Source: Branchiostoma floridae (Eukaryota; Chordata; Leptocardii; Amphioxiformes; Branchiostomatidae). Taken from it: 64,000 nucleotides of DNA. The position numbers and the translations under genes are program-made. The stretch is taken from positions 15,142,058 through 15,206,057 of the forward strand of contig NC_049989.1 of the NCBI RefSeq assembly GCF_000003815.2. Direction: 5' to 3'. Position 1 is the stretch's first letter, and each line of letters opens with the position of its first letter. Under the pieces are notes generated by a model. It saw only the letters and a list, made by a program, of their open reading frames with translations, searched no databases and was not told the origin of the DNA. Of the stretch, positions 1 through 10,807 are shown in pieces.

Positions 1-428
1 ATAGACGCTATCTTAAAACAGATAGGTTATACTATATATTGCAGAGCATCTTGTTCAGCTTTATTTGACTCATTAAGTGTTTCCTCTATAACTGTAACAA
101 AATAGTTCCTCTGAGGAAATTGATCCTGAGGTACCAAACTCCTGCATACAACCTTCACCCTTCAGTTCACAGAAACTTTTGCGGCCTTGAAATTTGATGA
201 CCTGTTTCATGATTGCAGCCGCCAAGTGCACATGCCAATTGGATACTGGGTTGCCCTTGGTAACAGCAAAAAAAGTCTTGCTGAGCAAGCGCTGTTGTAT
301 TACATTCTGCCGCCTCACGCAAATCAAATCCATTGCTATCGCTGCTGCATCAGCGTTCTTGCCTTAGAGTCATCCACAGATTGGGAATATCACCCCTACA
401 ATACCTTCGACTGCAGACAATCAGATCC
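1..428. other. 5' flank of GPCR copy 1
   Basis: No gene is recognised here. From about 185 onward the sequence is clearly similar to 6869-7124, the 5' flank of the second receptor; both contain the stretch ATGCCAATTGGATACTGGG. The block is therefore part of the tandem duplication and probably holds the receptor's promoter and 5' UTR. I could not identify a TATA box or initiator with confidence. Confidence 0.5.
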
Positions 429-1643
429 ATGATGTTCAACAACAGCTCCGACCCATGGATGCTCACTGAGGGGACATCTGTTCCTCAGTTTGTAGACTTG
501 CTGTCCTGCTATAAGTGGCATCTACAGAACGCCAACGCATCCATCGCACAAGCCAACGAAGCCTGCTCCATGCACGAGGACCTTGTGAGATTGGGAACAG
601 AGACTGACATTGTCTTCTCACTGATAGGACTTATCACAATTATCAGTAATGCTGTTGTGATCTTGGGAATCATCGGTACAAGAGAACTCCGCAGACCCAT
701 CTACTTCTACTTGGCAAATCTGGCAATGGCAGATGTTTTTGCAGGCATTGGTCATCTGTATCACACACTAGGCCATGCTGGACACAATCTAATGTATGAC
801 TTTATATTGACTTATTTCAACTTCATCATATTTAGTCAGTTGACTTCAGCATCAGCTCTATCTCTATTGTCTGTAAATAGCTATGTTGGTGTGAAACATC
901 CTATTTACTTCCACATCCATGCTCACAGTGCCAAACTGCGTGCAGTTGTAGCTATGACTGTTTCATGGGTTGTTTGCTCACTGCTTGCCTTCTCACCCAG
1001 TATGGGCTGGAACTGTCTCCACATGCAAGCCCTCACCACTGGAAACTGCAATCATTACTATTCCCTAGCCTTTGTCATCATTTGTGTATCTACGTTGTTG
1101 TTGTTGTGCATAGTCATGTTGTTCACAAATATCAGTCTGTATGTAGCAATCAGAGAACGAGAAAAGAGAAGGCTTGAACAGGCAGGGGTTCCCCCGGGGG
1201 CACCAGGAGAAAATGGCCCTGTACTAAACGTAGAAGGGGGTGACCAGCTAAACAATGCTGCACAAGAGGAGGCACAGAGGATATATGAAGCAAGGGTGTA
1301 CAGGTCCAGGACTGTCATGATTCATGTAGTAGTGGCTTTTGTGTTCTGGCTGTTACCCCTACTGTTGATGGCAGTGTGCAGGAGTCACCCAGATATGTGT
1401 CCTATCAGGATAGGTACGGTAATATTCTCATTCTTTTCCCTTAACTCACTCATTAACCCAATGGCAACCCTCTACCGCACAGCGGAGTTAAGGGATGCAA
1501 TCTGGCAAAAACTGACAGGCATCAATCAGACACTTGTCACCGTGATACGGGGAAACCGTGTGAATCCACAGGAAGACCAACTTGAAGCTGGAACAGGAGA
1601 TCCCCCAAATCTACAGGAAGGTCCCACACATGGAGAGGGATAA
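429..1643 (+). CDS. Rhodopsin-class GPCR, lysophospholipid/MECA-like, copy 1
   Basis: Single-exon frame of 404 residues. I start at ATG 429 because the paralogue starts at the same MMFNNSSDPW sequence, whereas the longer open frame upstream has no ATG. Seven hydrophobic segments lie near residues 60-84, 92-113, 128-150, 171-190, 212-240, 296-317 and 325-349. NNSS at residues 4-7 gives potential N-glycosylation sites. LANLAMAD in TM2 carries the conserved Asp (102). SMGWNC (191-196) plus Cys207 in loop 2, with no Cys at the top of TM3, resemble S1P/LPA (EDG) and other MECA-group receptors. The usual D/E-R-Y is NSY (150-152), CWxP is FWLLP (306-310) and NPxxY is NPMAT (343-347). Loop 3 is long (about 241-295) and rich in Gly, Asn and Glu. 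It is likely a plasma-membrane receptor; the ligand is unknown, and atypical G-protein coupling is possible. Confidence 0.85.
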   Translation: MMFNNSSDPWMLTEGTSVPQFVDLLSCYKWHLQNANASIAQANEACSMHEDLVRLGTETDIVFSLIGLITIISNAVVILGIIGTRELRRPIYFYLANLAMADVFAGIGHLYHTLGHAGHNLMYDFILTYFNFIIFSQLTSASALSLLSVNSYVGVKHPIYFHIHAHSAKLRAVVAMTVSWVVCSLLAFSPSMGWNCLHMQALTTGNCNHYYSLAFVIICVSTLLLLCIVMLFTNISLYVAIREREKRRLEQAGVPPGAPGENGPVLNVEGGDQLNNAAQEEAQRIYEARVYRSRTVMIHVVVAFVFWLLPLLLMAVCRSHPDMCPIRIGTVIFSFFSLNSLINPMATLYRTAELRDAIWQKLTGINQTLVTVIRGNRVNPQEDQLEAGTGDPPNLQEGPTHGEG

Positions 1644-2490
1644 AACATCCAAAGTGTGGCTGGCTCCAGATGAGCCTCCATTGCAAAGTCCATATTTGCC
1701 AAGGAATGCAAAGCTCCAAAATGACTCCAAAAAGGCAGAGTAGGAATCCACCAACAATGGTGGATATATAGAAGTCCTTGAAGTTTGGCTGAAAACCCTT
1801 CGCAGGAAAATAAGGAAAAATAGTACACATTGTGCAGCTCCATGAGTAAACAATGACAAGTACATGTACAAATTGAACTGTTTGAATTTTATGATTTTAT
1901 TGTGTAGACAAACATGGAAAATGAGGTCTCCTCACAATCTGAGTGGCACAACAGAAAGTTTTACAGTCTGTATTAACGTTACATGTACATGACGTTGTAT
2001 GGTCACCAAAATTTAGTTGACGTAACGTTCCTGGAAAACCTCAACAAATTAATTTAAATGTATAATATATACTGAATCATAGAGCTGTGTCTATATACAA
2101 AACAGTTACTGTATTAATAGTTATGCATTTAGTCCACACTGTGTACTGATTTTATGTTGTATAAGAGCACAATATATTTAGTAAATGATTGTGAAGATGT
2201 TTGCACTTGTGAGACATTACAGATAGCGACATTTGAAATCTGAAAAAGCCTTGTCTTCCCTGTTATCATATTTCTGATTACAATGTACATTGAATGCTCA
2301 AAAGCGTGGAGAACAGCCCAATAACCCATAAGCCCAAGTTACAAGCTTGGCAGGTGGTCACTGTTTTGGCACAGCCTGTTACTAATTGTAGTGTTTGGCA
2401 TTTATGTTTTTACATGTACCTCATTTGAAGAATAGCATCCTCTTCCTGTGATCTGGTAGAAAACAGGTTTTATACCCTAACTATATGTTG
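1644..2490. other. 3' flank of GPCR copy 1
   Basis: AT-rich non-coding sequence. The part from about 2110 to 2490 is similar to 8660-9110 downstream of the second receptor (shared stretch GTGAAGATGTTTGCACTTG), so it belongs to the segmental duplication and probably includes the 3' UTR. No gene seen. Confidence 0.5.
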
Positions 2491-2639
2491 ATAATCCTGG
2501 GTACCAGACCAGCCAGACAGTCGGCCAGTCTCTTCGGCAACGTAAGGCAGCCTGCCCGCTGGTCTAAAACAAGTGCTTTGGGGAGTTTAGCCCGATGGAG
2601 GTTTTCCCTGCCCTTTGGCAACTGCAGGGCTCGAAATAC

Positions 2640-2954
2640 GGGTTCGCTTAAAAGGCTGGGCTGTCTACCAGGCCAGGCTACCTGGCCTGTCTACCTGGCC
2701 TGGCTATCACGTCAGGCTACTCAGATCCCCCCATTCATAGCCCCATCATACGGCACTCAGCCAAAATAGCTGATTGACAGGCATAGTAATTGCTGATCTC
2801 CAACCCTGCTAGTGCCAGTGACCCAAGGTTGCCCTGTCCACCACAGTGGCACCACTGGCTGGGCCCTTCGGGAATATGTCTGGGAGGCCTTGCTTGCAGC
2901 ATGTCAGGAACACAAGTATCAGCACTGTGTTTGTGTATGTTTGTGTGTGTGTAA

Positions 2955-2996
<42 letters not shown>

Positions 2997-3700
2997 ATGG
3001 GCTTGCCAGCAACAGAATTTTGTTTCTTTATTGAATATCTATCTTCTAGAATAGAAACTCAGCTTGTGCAACAAGATGGGAGAGCATAAATCACTTGCTC
3101 ACTGTAAAGCTAAACTTGTACTGACCAAGGGGGGTATAATTACATGTACCTCCTCCTTGTTCTCTATGCTAGTAGTATGCCATGTTGACATATAAAATCT
3201 TAGTAGTCACATAGCATTTTTGAGGCTGTGGATTGTTATCCACTGTACAATTTTTGTGTCCAGGACAGAGCCCAATCCTCTCCTTCCACTGCCAATAATC
3301 TCTAAGACGTAAGAGTGGGGAAAGTACTGTTAACAGCACAGATTTTGTGACATGTCAAAGGATTTGAACCCAGGACCTCTGTTTTCTAGGTCTAACACCC
3401 TAAAGCATTTACCAAACACAGTACTGGTATAGTACTTGAATGTGTTCCTGACAGCTGCAAGGAAGGCCTACCACTACCAGACACATTCCCGAAGGGTCCA
3501 GCCAGTGGACAGGCAAACCTCAGGGCACTGACAGTGTTGAAGATTAGCAATTACTATGCCTGTCAATCAGCTATTTTGGTTGAGTGCCACATGATGGGGC
3601 TATGAATGGGGGGATCTGAGTAGCCTGACGTGATAGCCAGGCCAGGTAGACAGGCCAGGTAGCCTGGCCTGGTAGACAGCCCAGCCTTTTAAGCGAACCC
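2640..3700. mobile_element. Fold-back DNA element nested in a MITE, 9-bp target duplication
   Basis: Long inverted arms (about 2640-2925 and 3420-3700) begin with GGGTTCGCTTAAAAGGCTGG and its complement. The element is flanked by a perfect 9-bp duplication, TCGAAATAC, at 2631-2639 and 3701-3709. Removing it restores the interrupted hAT-like MITE exactly. Long arms with a 9-bp duplication suggest a Mutator-like (MULE) non-autonomous element; the assignment is inferred. It contains the TG microsatellite and no transposase frame. Confidence 0.8.
2935..2992. repeat. (TG)n microsatellite
   Basis: Nearly pure TG dinucleotide repeat with a few interruptions, inside the spacer of the fold-back element. 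The short open frames over it are by-products of the repeat. Confidence 0.9.
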
Positions 3701-4135
3701 TCGAAATACTGGGTGCATGTGCACCCAGGTGCACCCAAAATTGGAGCTGTGCACCCAATTACTTTCTGTGGGTGCACCCAAATATTTTTTGACACATGTA
3801 TGTAAAGATAACAAAGTATATTAGTATTCATCATATTCTTGAAATCTAAGTGTTAGAAAGATAATAAAAATGTTTGTCATGGTACTTGTTTTAGGCTTTG
3901 ATAGCCTGTAACTAAGTTTTATTATTAGATTATTACTTAGATTTAAGTGCACTCAAAATTTTTTGGGTGCACCCAATTTTTTAAGCTGGGTGCACCAGTG
4001 CACCTAATCCCAAAAATGAATTTCGAGCCCTGGCAAGGGATAGTGGGGGCCAGCTGGATTGTCAGGCGGTGTAGCGGGGATCGGTAGTGAGCCTTTCCTG
4101 CACCGGCTTGAACCAGTCTGGTTTCCCAGGGCACA

Positions 4136-4546
4136 ATGGGTGATGAAATGTGGCCACTATAGAGAAATGTTGATCAATTGACCACAAGCAATGGGTTACA
4201 CATGTTTTCATTACCCACTAATCTTTCTCACCAAGAATCATTGTCTCAATCTTCTCAGAATTCAACTTAGCCTGCAAAAGTTAAATCTACCAAAAATGAT
4301 TGATATTGCCATGTGGAATGTTGGTAAATTTGCTGAAAAAGACTTGCACTATAAAGTTGATACTTTCCGCTACCACCAAAATAACTGCCGGGAACTCCAA
4401 ATACTCGCAAACTATGATTTTAAACTGGGTACAGGGTGACATATGGCCACTGTATGATCGCAATTTGCAGTGTTTGAGTATCTACGGGACCGGAAATCGT
4501 GTCGCCATAGCCGCATTGGACAGATGGTTGCCATAGGCTATTTCTT
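4136..4546. other. Intergenic, no feature seen
   Basis: Non-coding stretch between the nested MITE and the GC-rich element. No gene or repeat structure was recognised. Confidence 0.3.
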
Positions 4547-6693
4547 CCTCTGTGAAAATTCAAGCGTCCGAAACTGCCCGGACGGCGTCTACAAGCGTCC
4601 AATGGCGTCCGAGCGCGTTTCAGACGTTCTGGACGCGTTCATTGCCGTCCGAAACGGCCGCGGACACATCGTGAGCGTCCGTGCCGTTCTGTCAGTTTTT
4701 ATGGTGAACGCCCGAACGGCTGAAAGACCTTCCATTGCCGTCGGAGACGGCCACTGATGGGGCTATAAAATACTTAGTCACCCGACGCCGGCAGACGGCT
4801 GCGTCTTTTCTTATGATCCCCACGGGAAACATGACGTTTTAACTTCTGCACATGCGCCAATTTCAGCGGGTGAATTCGAATTTCAGACCGTTGAACACTC
4901 CGGCGGTTCCAGGACTTACGTTCAGAAGGTGACTATTTCTGTGGATTTCATGTCCGTTTGTTAAATTTTGCGCACTTTTGGACCAAGGACTTCACGTCTA
5001 GACGTAGCAGCTGATGTTTGTACGACATTGTGCTGAGGTTGGGTTTACGGCGATGACTGTATCCGTTATTTACACTAAAAAGAATGTACAAAAATTATTT
5101 GTCGTGCGCCGACAAGGGGGAAAAATTATACTACTTACTCGAAGCAGCAAACCTTGGACAGCAGAAATCACAGATGTGACAGACGTCAAAAGAAGCAGCG
5201 GTTCTTCCGTTAGCTGATTGTCGATACTTTGCAGGCGCCGGTAAGTGAATACTTCGCATTTTATTCTAATTTTTTGTACATTCATCTGTTGCAAAGTTTA
5301 CCGACGACTTGTTGTTACGGGTGCCCTCCCCACATACGCGAAGAAATGATAAAATTTAGGATCTTGTTTTGATGCCACAAAATAAAAAGAATTATGAACA
5401 CGTTGTAGAATACTTGTAAAAAATATCTGTTGTTTCTATTAAGAATGATAATGCTGTTAAAATGTAGATTTAGACAACAGATAATGAGATAGCACCTACC
5501 GATTTTGCCGGTGCCAATCAAAATCTTAGTCGGCTCTTCCAACTACTTGGGGTTAGGAACTTATGAAACGGAAGACTTTATTTCGCTACCTCGAAATAAA
5601 AAAAATGACTTATGATCTTTGTAGAAAATTTAACGTTATTTCACATTTATATATCCAGTCTTTAGCAAATACTGGTGCAATTGAAATTTACGATAGAAAA
5701 TTTCAAACGTCCTGTATTTACCCTTGATGTTATGTGGGCTCGTCCATTCTGATGTAACGTGTCGGCACGGCGGCACAAAAAGCCGCGGACACGATTGAAG
5801 GCCGGATTGAATTTCGTACATGTAGCAAAGTTGATTAAACGCCGCGGAGTACGTGTAAACAATTTACGAAGAAATTTGTTCAAGTTGTGTTTGATTTTAG
5901 CTAAACCTAACGGCCCGGTGGTGGGTGGTCTTCTACAATTCACTGCCTGGCTGAATATTTGTTTGTTTGGTATGTGGCAACGCTTGTCCCAACAGGCCAT
6001 AAAATTATAGCCGTGACCGGACGGCGTCAGAAACGGCGTCCGGGCAGCCGTCTACGCACGTTCCAAATTAAATGCACCGGCCCGTTATGAGTTTCTACCG
6101 TACTGCCTGACTAACTAAAACTGTGTCTTGAAGAAAAAATATTTTGCTAGGAGTTTGGCCCAGATATTAACCTTTAATAATATAGCGATGACAGCCTCTT
6201 AGCCTTTCATTCCATTTTCTGTCGAATTTTACGATCTGTACCCCCCGTGGGAAGGCGTGGTGGAGGCTGCCGCCCGTACCAGCGGCCTGGATTACGCCGT
6301 TTATGCCCGTCGCAACCGGCGTCCGATCCGTCCCAGCAGCCTGGATTACGTCATTTACGTCCGTCGCAATCGGCGTCTGGTCCGTCCGCAGAGACGTCTG
6401 TTCCCAGCGGGGGGCCCGCCCGACGGAGCGCGGGAGCGTCCGGCTGCCCGCTTTCAGACGCCGTCTCGGACGTCCCGAACGTCCGACCGGACGCGTCTAA
6501 AGTGCCAATCTAGACGCGTCCAAGCGTTTGTTATGCCGTTCGGACCGTCTTGGACGTTTCGTCGGGCGTTCAAAAGCCCGTCCCATGCCGTCCGCCGCCG
6601 TAACCGTCCAAAGCGTCCCAATAATTTAAGACGCCTTGGACGGTTGTCGCAAACGGCGTTTCGCCGTCTGAGACGCTTGAATTTTCACAGAGG
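4547..6693. mobile_element. GC-rich DNA element with CGTCC/GGACG subterminal arrays
   Basis: A 22-bp terminal inverted repeat bounds the element: CCTCTGTGAAAATTCAAGCG... at 4547 and its exact complement ending at 6693. Inside both ends are GC-rich arrays (about 4565-4760 and 6010-6675) of the degenerate words CGTCC, GGACG and ACGGC, not otherwise collinear. A 54-bp direct duplication lies at about 6278-6385. The AT-rich core (4770-6000) has no recognisable transposase. Subterminal word arrays are typical transposase binding regions of several cut-and-paste families. I could not define a target duplication, so the superfamily is open. Confidence 0.65.
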
Positions 6694-7124
6694 TTAAAGC
6701 TAAGACTTATATAAAAATTATGTCAATGGGAAAAATCCAAAGGACAAAGATTACCGCAAAGGCCAGGTTGCTATGCAAAGGTGGACGATAATACAGGTTT
6801 GACTCTACAACCTTCTAGTACAAATGTAGTAGCCATGTTAGCAGTGTTATGTTAACCTTTGCAGTATTGAAATTTGATCACCCATTTCATCATTGCAGCT
6901 GCGGAGTGTAGATGCCAATTGGATACTGGGTCGCCCATGGTAACAGCAAAAAAAATTCTTACTTAGCAAGCGCTGTCGTCACATTCAGCGGCCTCAAAAA
7001 AAATCAAACCCATCGCTATCAGGTGCTGTTGCATCAGCATTCTTGCCTTAGAGTCATCCACAGATAGGGAATATCACCCCTACAGTACCTTCCACAGTGA
7101 CTGCAGACGACCTGAATCAGATCC
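6694..7124. other. 5' flank of GPCR copy 2
   Basis: No gene. From about 6869 it is collinear with the 5' flank of the first receptor, so it probably carries the duplicated promoter and 5' UTR. Confidence 0.45.
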
Positions 7125-8444
7125 ATGATGTTCAACAACAGCTCGGACCCATGGATGCTCCCTGAGGAGACATCTGTGCCTAAGTTTATAGACTTGCCGT
7201 CCTGCTACAAGTGGCATCTACGGAACAATACCGTATCCATCGCACAAGCTGACAAAGCCTGCTCCATGCACGACGACCTTGTGAGTTTGGGAACAGAGAC
7301 TGACATCGTCTTTTTGCTGATAGGACTTATCACAATTATCAGTAATGCCGTCGTGATCTTAGGAATCGTCGTTACAAGAGAACTCCGAAAACCAATCTAC
7401 TTCTACCTGGCAAATCTGGCGATGGCAGATGTTTTTGCAGGCATTGGACTTTTGTATCACATAGTTGGCCAGCCTGGACACAATCTAATGTATGACTCTA
7501 TGTTGACTTACTTCAACTTTGTCATATTTAGTCAGTTGACTTCAGCATCAGCTCTATCTCTATTGTCTGTAAACAGCTATGTTGGTGTGAAACATCCAAT
7601 ATACTTCCACATCCATGCTGACAGTGCCAAACTGCGTGCAGTTGTAGCTATGACTGTTTCATGGCTTATTGTCTCACTACTTGTTTTCTCACCCAGTATG
7701 GGATGGAACTGTCTCCACATGGAGACCCTGACCACTGGTAACTGCAATCATTACTACTCCCTAGCCTTTGTCATCATTTGTGCATGTATACTGTTCTTGC
7801 TGTGCATAGTCATGTTGTTCACAAATATAAGCGTGTATGTACATGTAGCACTCAGAGAACGTGAAAAGAGAAGGCTTGAACAGGCAGGGGTCCCCCTGGG
7901 GGCACCAGGAGAAAATGGTCCTGTACAAAATGTAGAAGGGGGTGACCAGCCAAACAATGCTGCACAAGAGGAGGCACAGAGGAAATATGAAGCAAGGGTG
8001 TACAGGTCCAGGACTGTCATGATTCATGTAGTAGTGGCTTTTGTGTTCTGGCTGTTACCCCTACTGCTGATGGCAGTGTGCAGGAGTCACCCAGATATGT
8101 GTCCTACCAGGATAGGTACGGTAATATTCTCATCCTTTTCCCTTAACTCACTCATTAACCCGATGGCAACCCTCTACCGCACAGCGGAGTTAAGGGATGC
8201 AATCTGGCAAAAACTGACAGGCATCCATCAGACACTTGTCACCGTGATACGGGGAAACCGAGTGAACCCACAGGAAGACCAAGCTGGAACAGGAGATACC
8301 CCAAATCTACAGGACAGTCATGGAGAGGGACAAAACACTCCACAGTTGGCTTCAAATGAACAGCCTTCAGTGGGAAACCAGAACCAAGCTGGAACAGGAG
8401 ATACCAAAAATCTACAGCAAGGTTCTGTACATGAAGAGGGATAA
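7125..8444 (+). CDS. Rhodopsin-class GPCR, lysophospholipid/MECA-like, copy 2
   Basis: Single-exon frame of 439 residues, closely similar to the receptor at 429-1643 over the whole seven-helix core. It starts at the same MMFNNSSDPW sequence. It keeps the same departures from the family: NSY in place of DRY, FWLLP in place of CWxP and NPMAT in place of NPxxY. It also keeps SMGWNC and the second Cys of extracellular loop 2. Differences are a two-residue insertion after TM5 (YVHVAL) and a longer C-terminal tail in which an AGTGDT-x-NLQ segment occurs twice. Copy 1 has one such segment. Likely a plasma-membrane receptor of unknown ligand. The shared deviations argue that they are a property of the lineage rather than decay. 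Confidence 0.85.
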   Translation: MMFNNSSDPWMLPEETSVPKFIDLPSCYKWHLRNNTVSIAQADKACSMHDDLVSLGTETDIVFLLIGLITIISNAVVILGIVVTRELRKPIYFYLANLAMADVFAGIGLLYHIVGQPGHNLMYDSMLTYFNFVIFSQLTSASALSLLSVNSYVGVKHPIYFHIHADSAKLRAVVAMTVSWLIVSLLVFSPSMGWNCLHMETLTTGNCNHYYSLAFVIICACILFLLCIVMLFTNISVYVHVALREREKRRLEQAGVPLGAPGENGPVQNVEGGDQPNNAAQEEAQRKYEARVYRSRTVMIHVVVAFVFWLLPLLLMAVCRSHPDMCPTRIGTVIFSSFSLNSLINPMATLYRTAELRDAIWQKLTGIHQTLVTVIRGNRVNPQEDQAGTGDTPNLQDSHGEGQNTPQLASNEQPSVGNQNQAGTGDTKNLQQGSVHEEG

Positions 8445-9110
8445 AACACCCAAACTGTGGCTGACCAAGGAATGACAAGTTCCAAAATGCCTCCAAGAGG
8501 CAGAGTAGGAATCCTACAAACAATTGTGGAGATAGAGTGAACTGCATGAAGTTTGGTTAAAAACACTTCAAGGGAAAAATTGTATACAATCATGTACAGC
8601 TCCATGGGCAGTGATGACAAGGAAAATGAGGTATAGAGTTGTGTTTAGACAGTATTGCATATTCCACACTAGTAGTTGGGTCTGTGCATAGTCCACACTA
8701 GTAGTAATAGTTCTAGTACTAGTGCTGTTTACTGATCTTTTTCTTGCAGAATATAATATATTTTAATAGTAGGAGATGTGAAGATGTTTGCACTTGTGAG
8801 ACATTAAAGACAGCGACATACGAAATCTGAAAAATATGCCCCAGACTCATGGTCTTCCCTGTTATCATAGTGCTGATTAAATTGAATACTCAAAAAGGTG
8901 TATCATAGCGTAGTATTCCATAAGCTCAAGTTACAAATTTTGCAGATTGTAATTAGATATTTTTGTTTTGGTGCAGCCTGTTTACATTATTGTAGTAAGC
9001 TGTTATGTTTTACATGTACCTCCTTTGAAAGTTTGAAGAATAGCATCCTCTTCCTGTGATCAGGTAGAAAAACACTCTCAGACTGGTTTATACTCATTAC
9101 TTTATGATGA
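8445..9110. other. 3' flank of GPCR copy 2
   Basis: Non-coding, AT-rich. The stretch from about 8660 is similar to 2110-2490 downstream of copy 1. No gene recognised. Confidence 0.45.
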
Positions 9111-9117
9111 ATTGATA

Positions 9118-9352
9118 ATCCTGGGTACCAGATTGACTGCTGTTTTCTTCGTCAACCCAAGGCAGTCTGCTTGCCGATGTAAAATTAGTGCTCCAGGAAG
9201 TTAAGCCCAATCCAGGTTTTTGCTGCCCATTGGCAAACGATAGTGGGGGCCAGCTGGATTGTTGGTCGGGTGTAAATTGCGGGGGGATCAGTGGTGAACC
9301 CTTCCTGAACCCTTCCCGCACCATCTAGTATCAGTCTAGTTTCCCAGGGTAT
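9118..9352. mobile_element. MITE flanking GPCR copy 2, uninterrupted
   Basis: Begins CCTGGGTACCAGAT and ends near CTAGTTTCCCAGGG, which are imperfect inverted ends. It contains ATAGTGGGGGCCAGCTGGATTG. It matches the split copy at 2493-4135 and shows the state of that element before the two nested insertions. It sits at the same position relative to its receptor, so it was duplicated with it. Confidence 0.6.
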
Positions 9353-10030
9353 GAACTGATTTGCACAAGAGATGAAGATAATTTTAGGTAGTCCAATGCA
9401 ATAGGAAACAACAGAAAACAGTCTGAGATCTCTTCAGTGTCACTGACAAAAGATAGTGGATGCTAGAAATGTCTGACCATTTCCAAAATCATATCATTAT
9501 CCAGTTGTTTGAGAAACTGCTTTTTGGCATGTCTTTATTACCAGGGTGTCTAACCATCATCATCACATTTAACGGCCATAGAAACACATAATTGTTTTAG
9601 TGTAGCTTTCATCTAGTGTAGTTTATAGAACGTCCAACCTCTGCAAGACAGGGAACAATGGATGCTAAACCATGTGGGACCGCGTAGCGCAGTGGGACCG
9701 TGTTCGCCCCGTGACCGAGAGGTTATATTTATCAGAAATATTATAAAGAGAGAAAATTTGCAAATGGAATGTTGGCTTCCCAATTTTGCCAACTCGCACC
9801 ACTGTACTCTTTATGCACAGACACACCAACAACACATTTCATATTGGGCTGAAACCTTACGTAAACCCAGTTTCTGATAACTAATAACTATAGCCCATTA
9901 AAAGGACTGTTTCCTAATGCAATTATCATATTACTAGATGCTAAGTGCTTTATTCATTAAGTCCCTGGGGTTTTCTTTCAAATTGTTAGATTGGGTTTCC
10001 ATGGCAACATGACGTCTGCCACACCTGCAC
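9353..10030. other. Intergenic, with a tRNA-SINE-like fragment at 9676-9730
   Basis: No protein gene seen. At 9676-9730 the sequence CGCGTAGCGCAGTGGGACCG and the following GTGACCGAGAGGTT resemble the A-box end and the start of the B-box half of a tRNA-derived SINE. The unit is truncated and is not a functional tRNA. Confidence 0.35.
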
Positions 10031-10252
10031 AACAGGTATTACTGTAAATGCAGAAACTTTCGCGGTGGTCTAATGTTTGCAGTTTTCGCGGTGGCCCCTT
10101 CACCGCGAACTTAAATCCACCGCGAACATTTTTCCATGTCAGTAAGAGACTACAGTGCATGGTGCTACCGCCAAATTAAAACCACCAGGAAAAGTCCTTT
10201 TCCCGCTACAGCAAAATTAAATCCCCGCGAACTTAAATGCATTTACAGTATC
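10031..10252. mobile_element. MITE with ACTGTAAATGCA ends
   Basis: Inverted ends ACTGTAAATGC and GCATTTACAGT enclose repeats of TTCGCGGTGG and CACCGCGAA. Truncated relatives occur at 10600-10690 and about 11236-11420. No coding capacity. Confidence 0.6.
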
Positions 10253-10807
10253 TACCAAAGCAGGTGTTGGGAAACTGCAGAAGGGAGCCGGAAACTTGAG
10301 CTAAGCCATTAAGTCTCAAGGCTAACAAGTATTTCAAAAACATATTTAACATTATTATACTGATGGAAAAACTTTCTCTTACCGTGCGTAGGTCAACCAA
10401 AATCCACACGCACCTGCTTAACAGTTAACAGCTGTGTCTAGTGAGCATTTCTGTACTACTCGGAGCTTTTAAAAGCTTGAATCAGACATGTTAGCTACGG
10501 CCTGCAGACAGTGTAGTGCCAATGTTAACGGAGCACAACCCAATTCTTCTGTGACAGGGGTCCATGCTAAGACAAGGGGTAAGGCAGGCAGAAGGCAGAA
10601 CAATTTTTGGAGTGGTCTTCAGTTTGTGGCAAACATAAAACGTAATTGCGAACATAAAACCACCACAAACTTAATGCATTTACAGTATAGTGACTGCTAT
10701 AATTTCTTTAAAATTTATACGGCTAATAGTTGTTAACAGTCAATGCAGCTAATAACAATCCACATACACCTCCATCATGGGACATTTAATAATATGTATA
10801 AAACCCA

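Larger units (their letters stand above)
2625..4032. mobile_element. hAT-type MITE with GGTGCACCCA subterminal words, itself interrupted
   Basis: Terminal inverted repeats CAGGGCTCGAAAT and ATTTCGAGCCCTG bound the element. Its ends are filled with repeats of the palindromic word GGTGCACC (3709-3785 and 3950-4005). Another copy, uninterrupted, lies at 21636-21998. The CAGGG ends are typical of hAT non-autonomous elements. The flanks GGCAACTG and GGCAAGGG may be a decayed 8-bp target duplication if the last G is counted in it. The element at 2640-3700 sits inside it. Confidence 0.7.
2493..4135. mobile_element. MITE flanking GPCR copy 1, interrupted by two later insertions
   Basis: The outer element begins near CCTGGGTACCAGAC and ends near GTTTCCCAGG, and carries the internal stretch ATAGTGGGGGCCAGCTGGAT. 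An uninterrupted copy sits at the equivalent place after the second receptor (about 9118-9352). Here it is split by the hAT-like element at 2625-4032. Its presence in both duplicate flanks means it was inserted before the segmental duplication. Outer boundaries are approximate. Confidence 0.6.

Noticed and set aside
333-428. A 32-residue N-terminal extension of GPCR copy 1
   Set aside because: It has no ATG, and the paralogue starts at the downstream methionine 429.
2809-3034. Cys/Val- and Thr/His-rich frames over TG repeats
   Set aside because: They are translations of a dinucleotide microsatellite.
6247-6697. Arg/Pro-rich frames of up to 146 codons
   Set aside because: They lie in the CGTCC/GGACG array of a transposon end; the composition, not selection, keeps them open.
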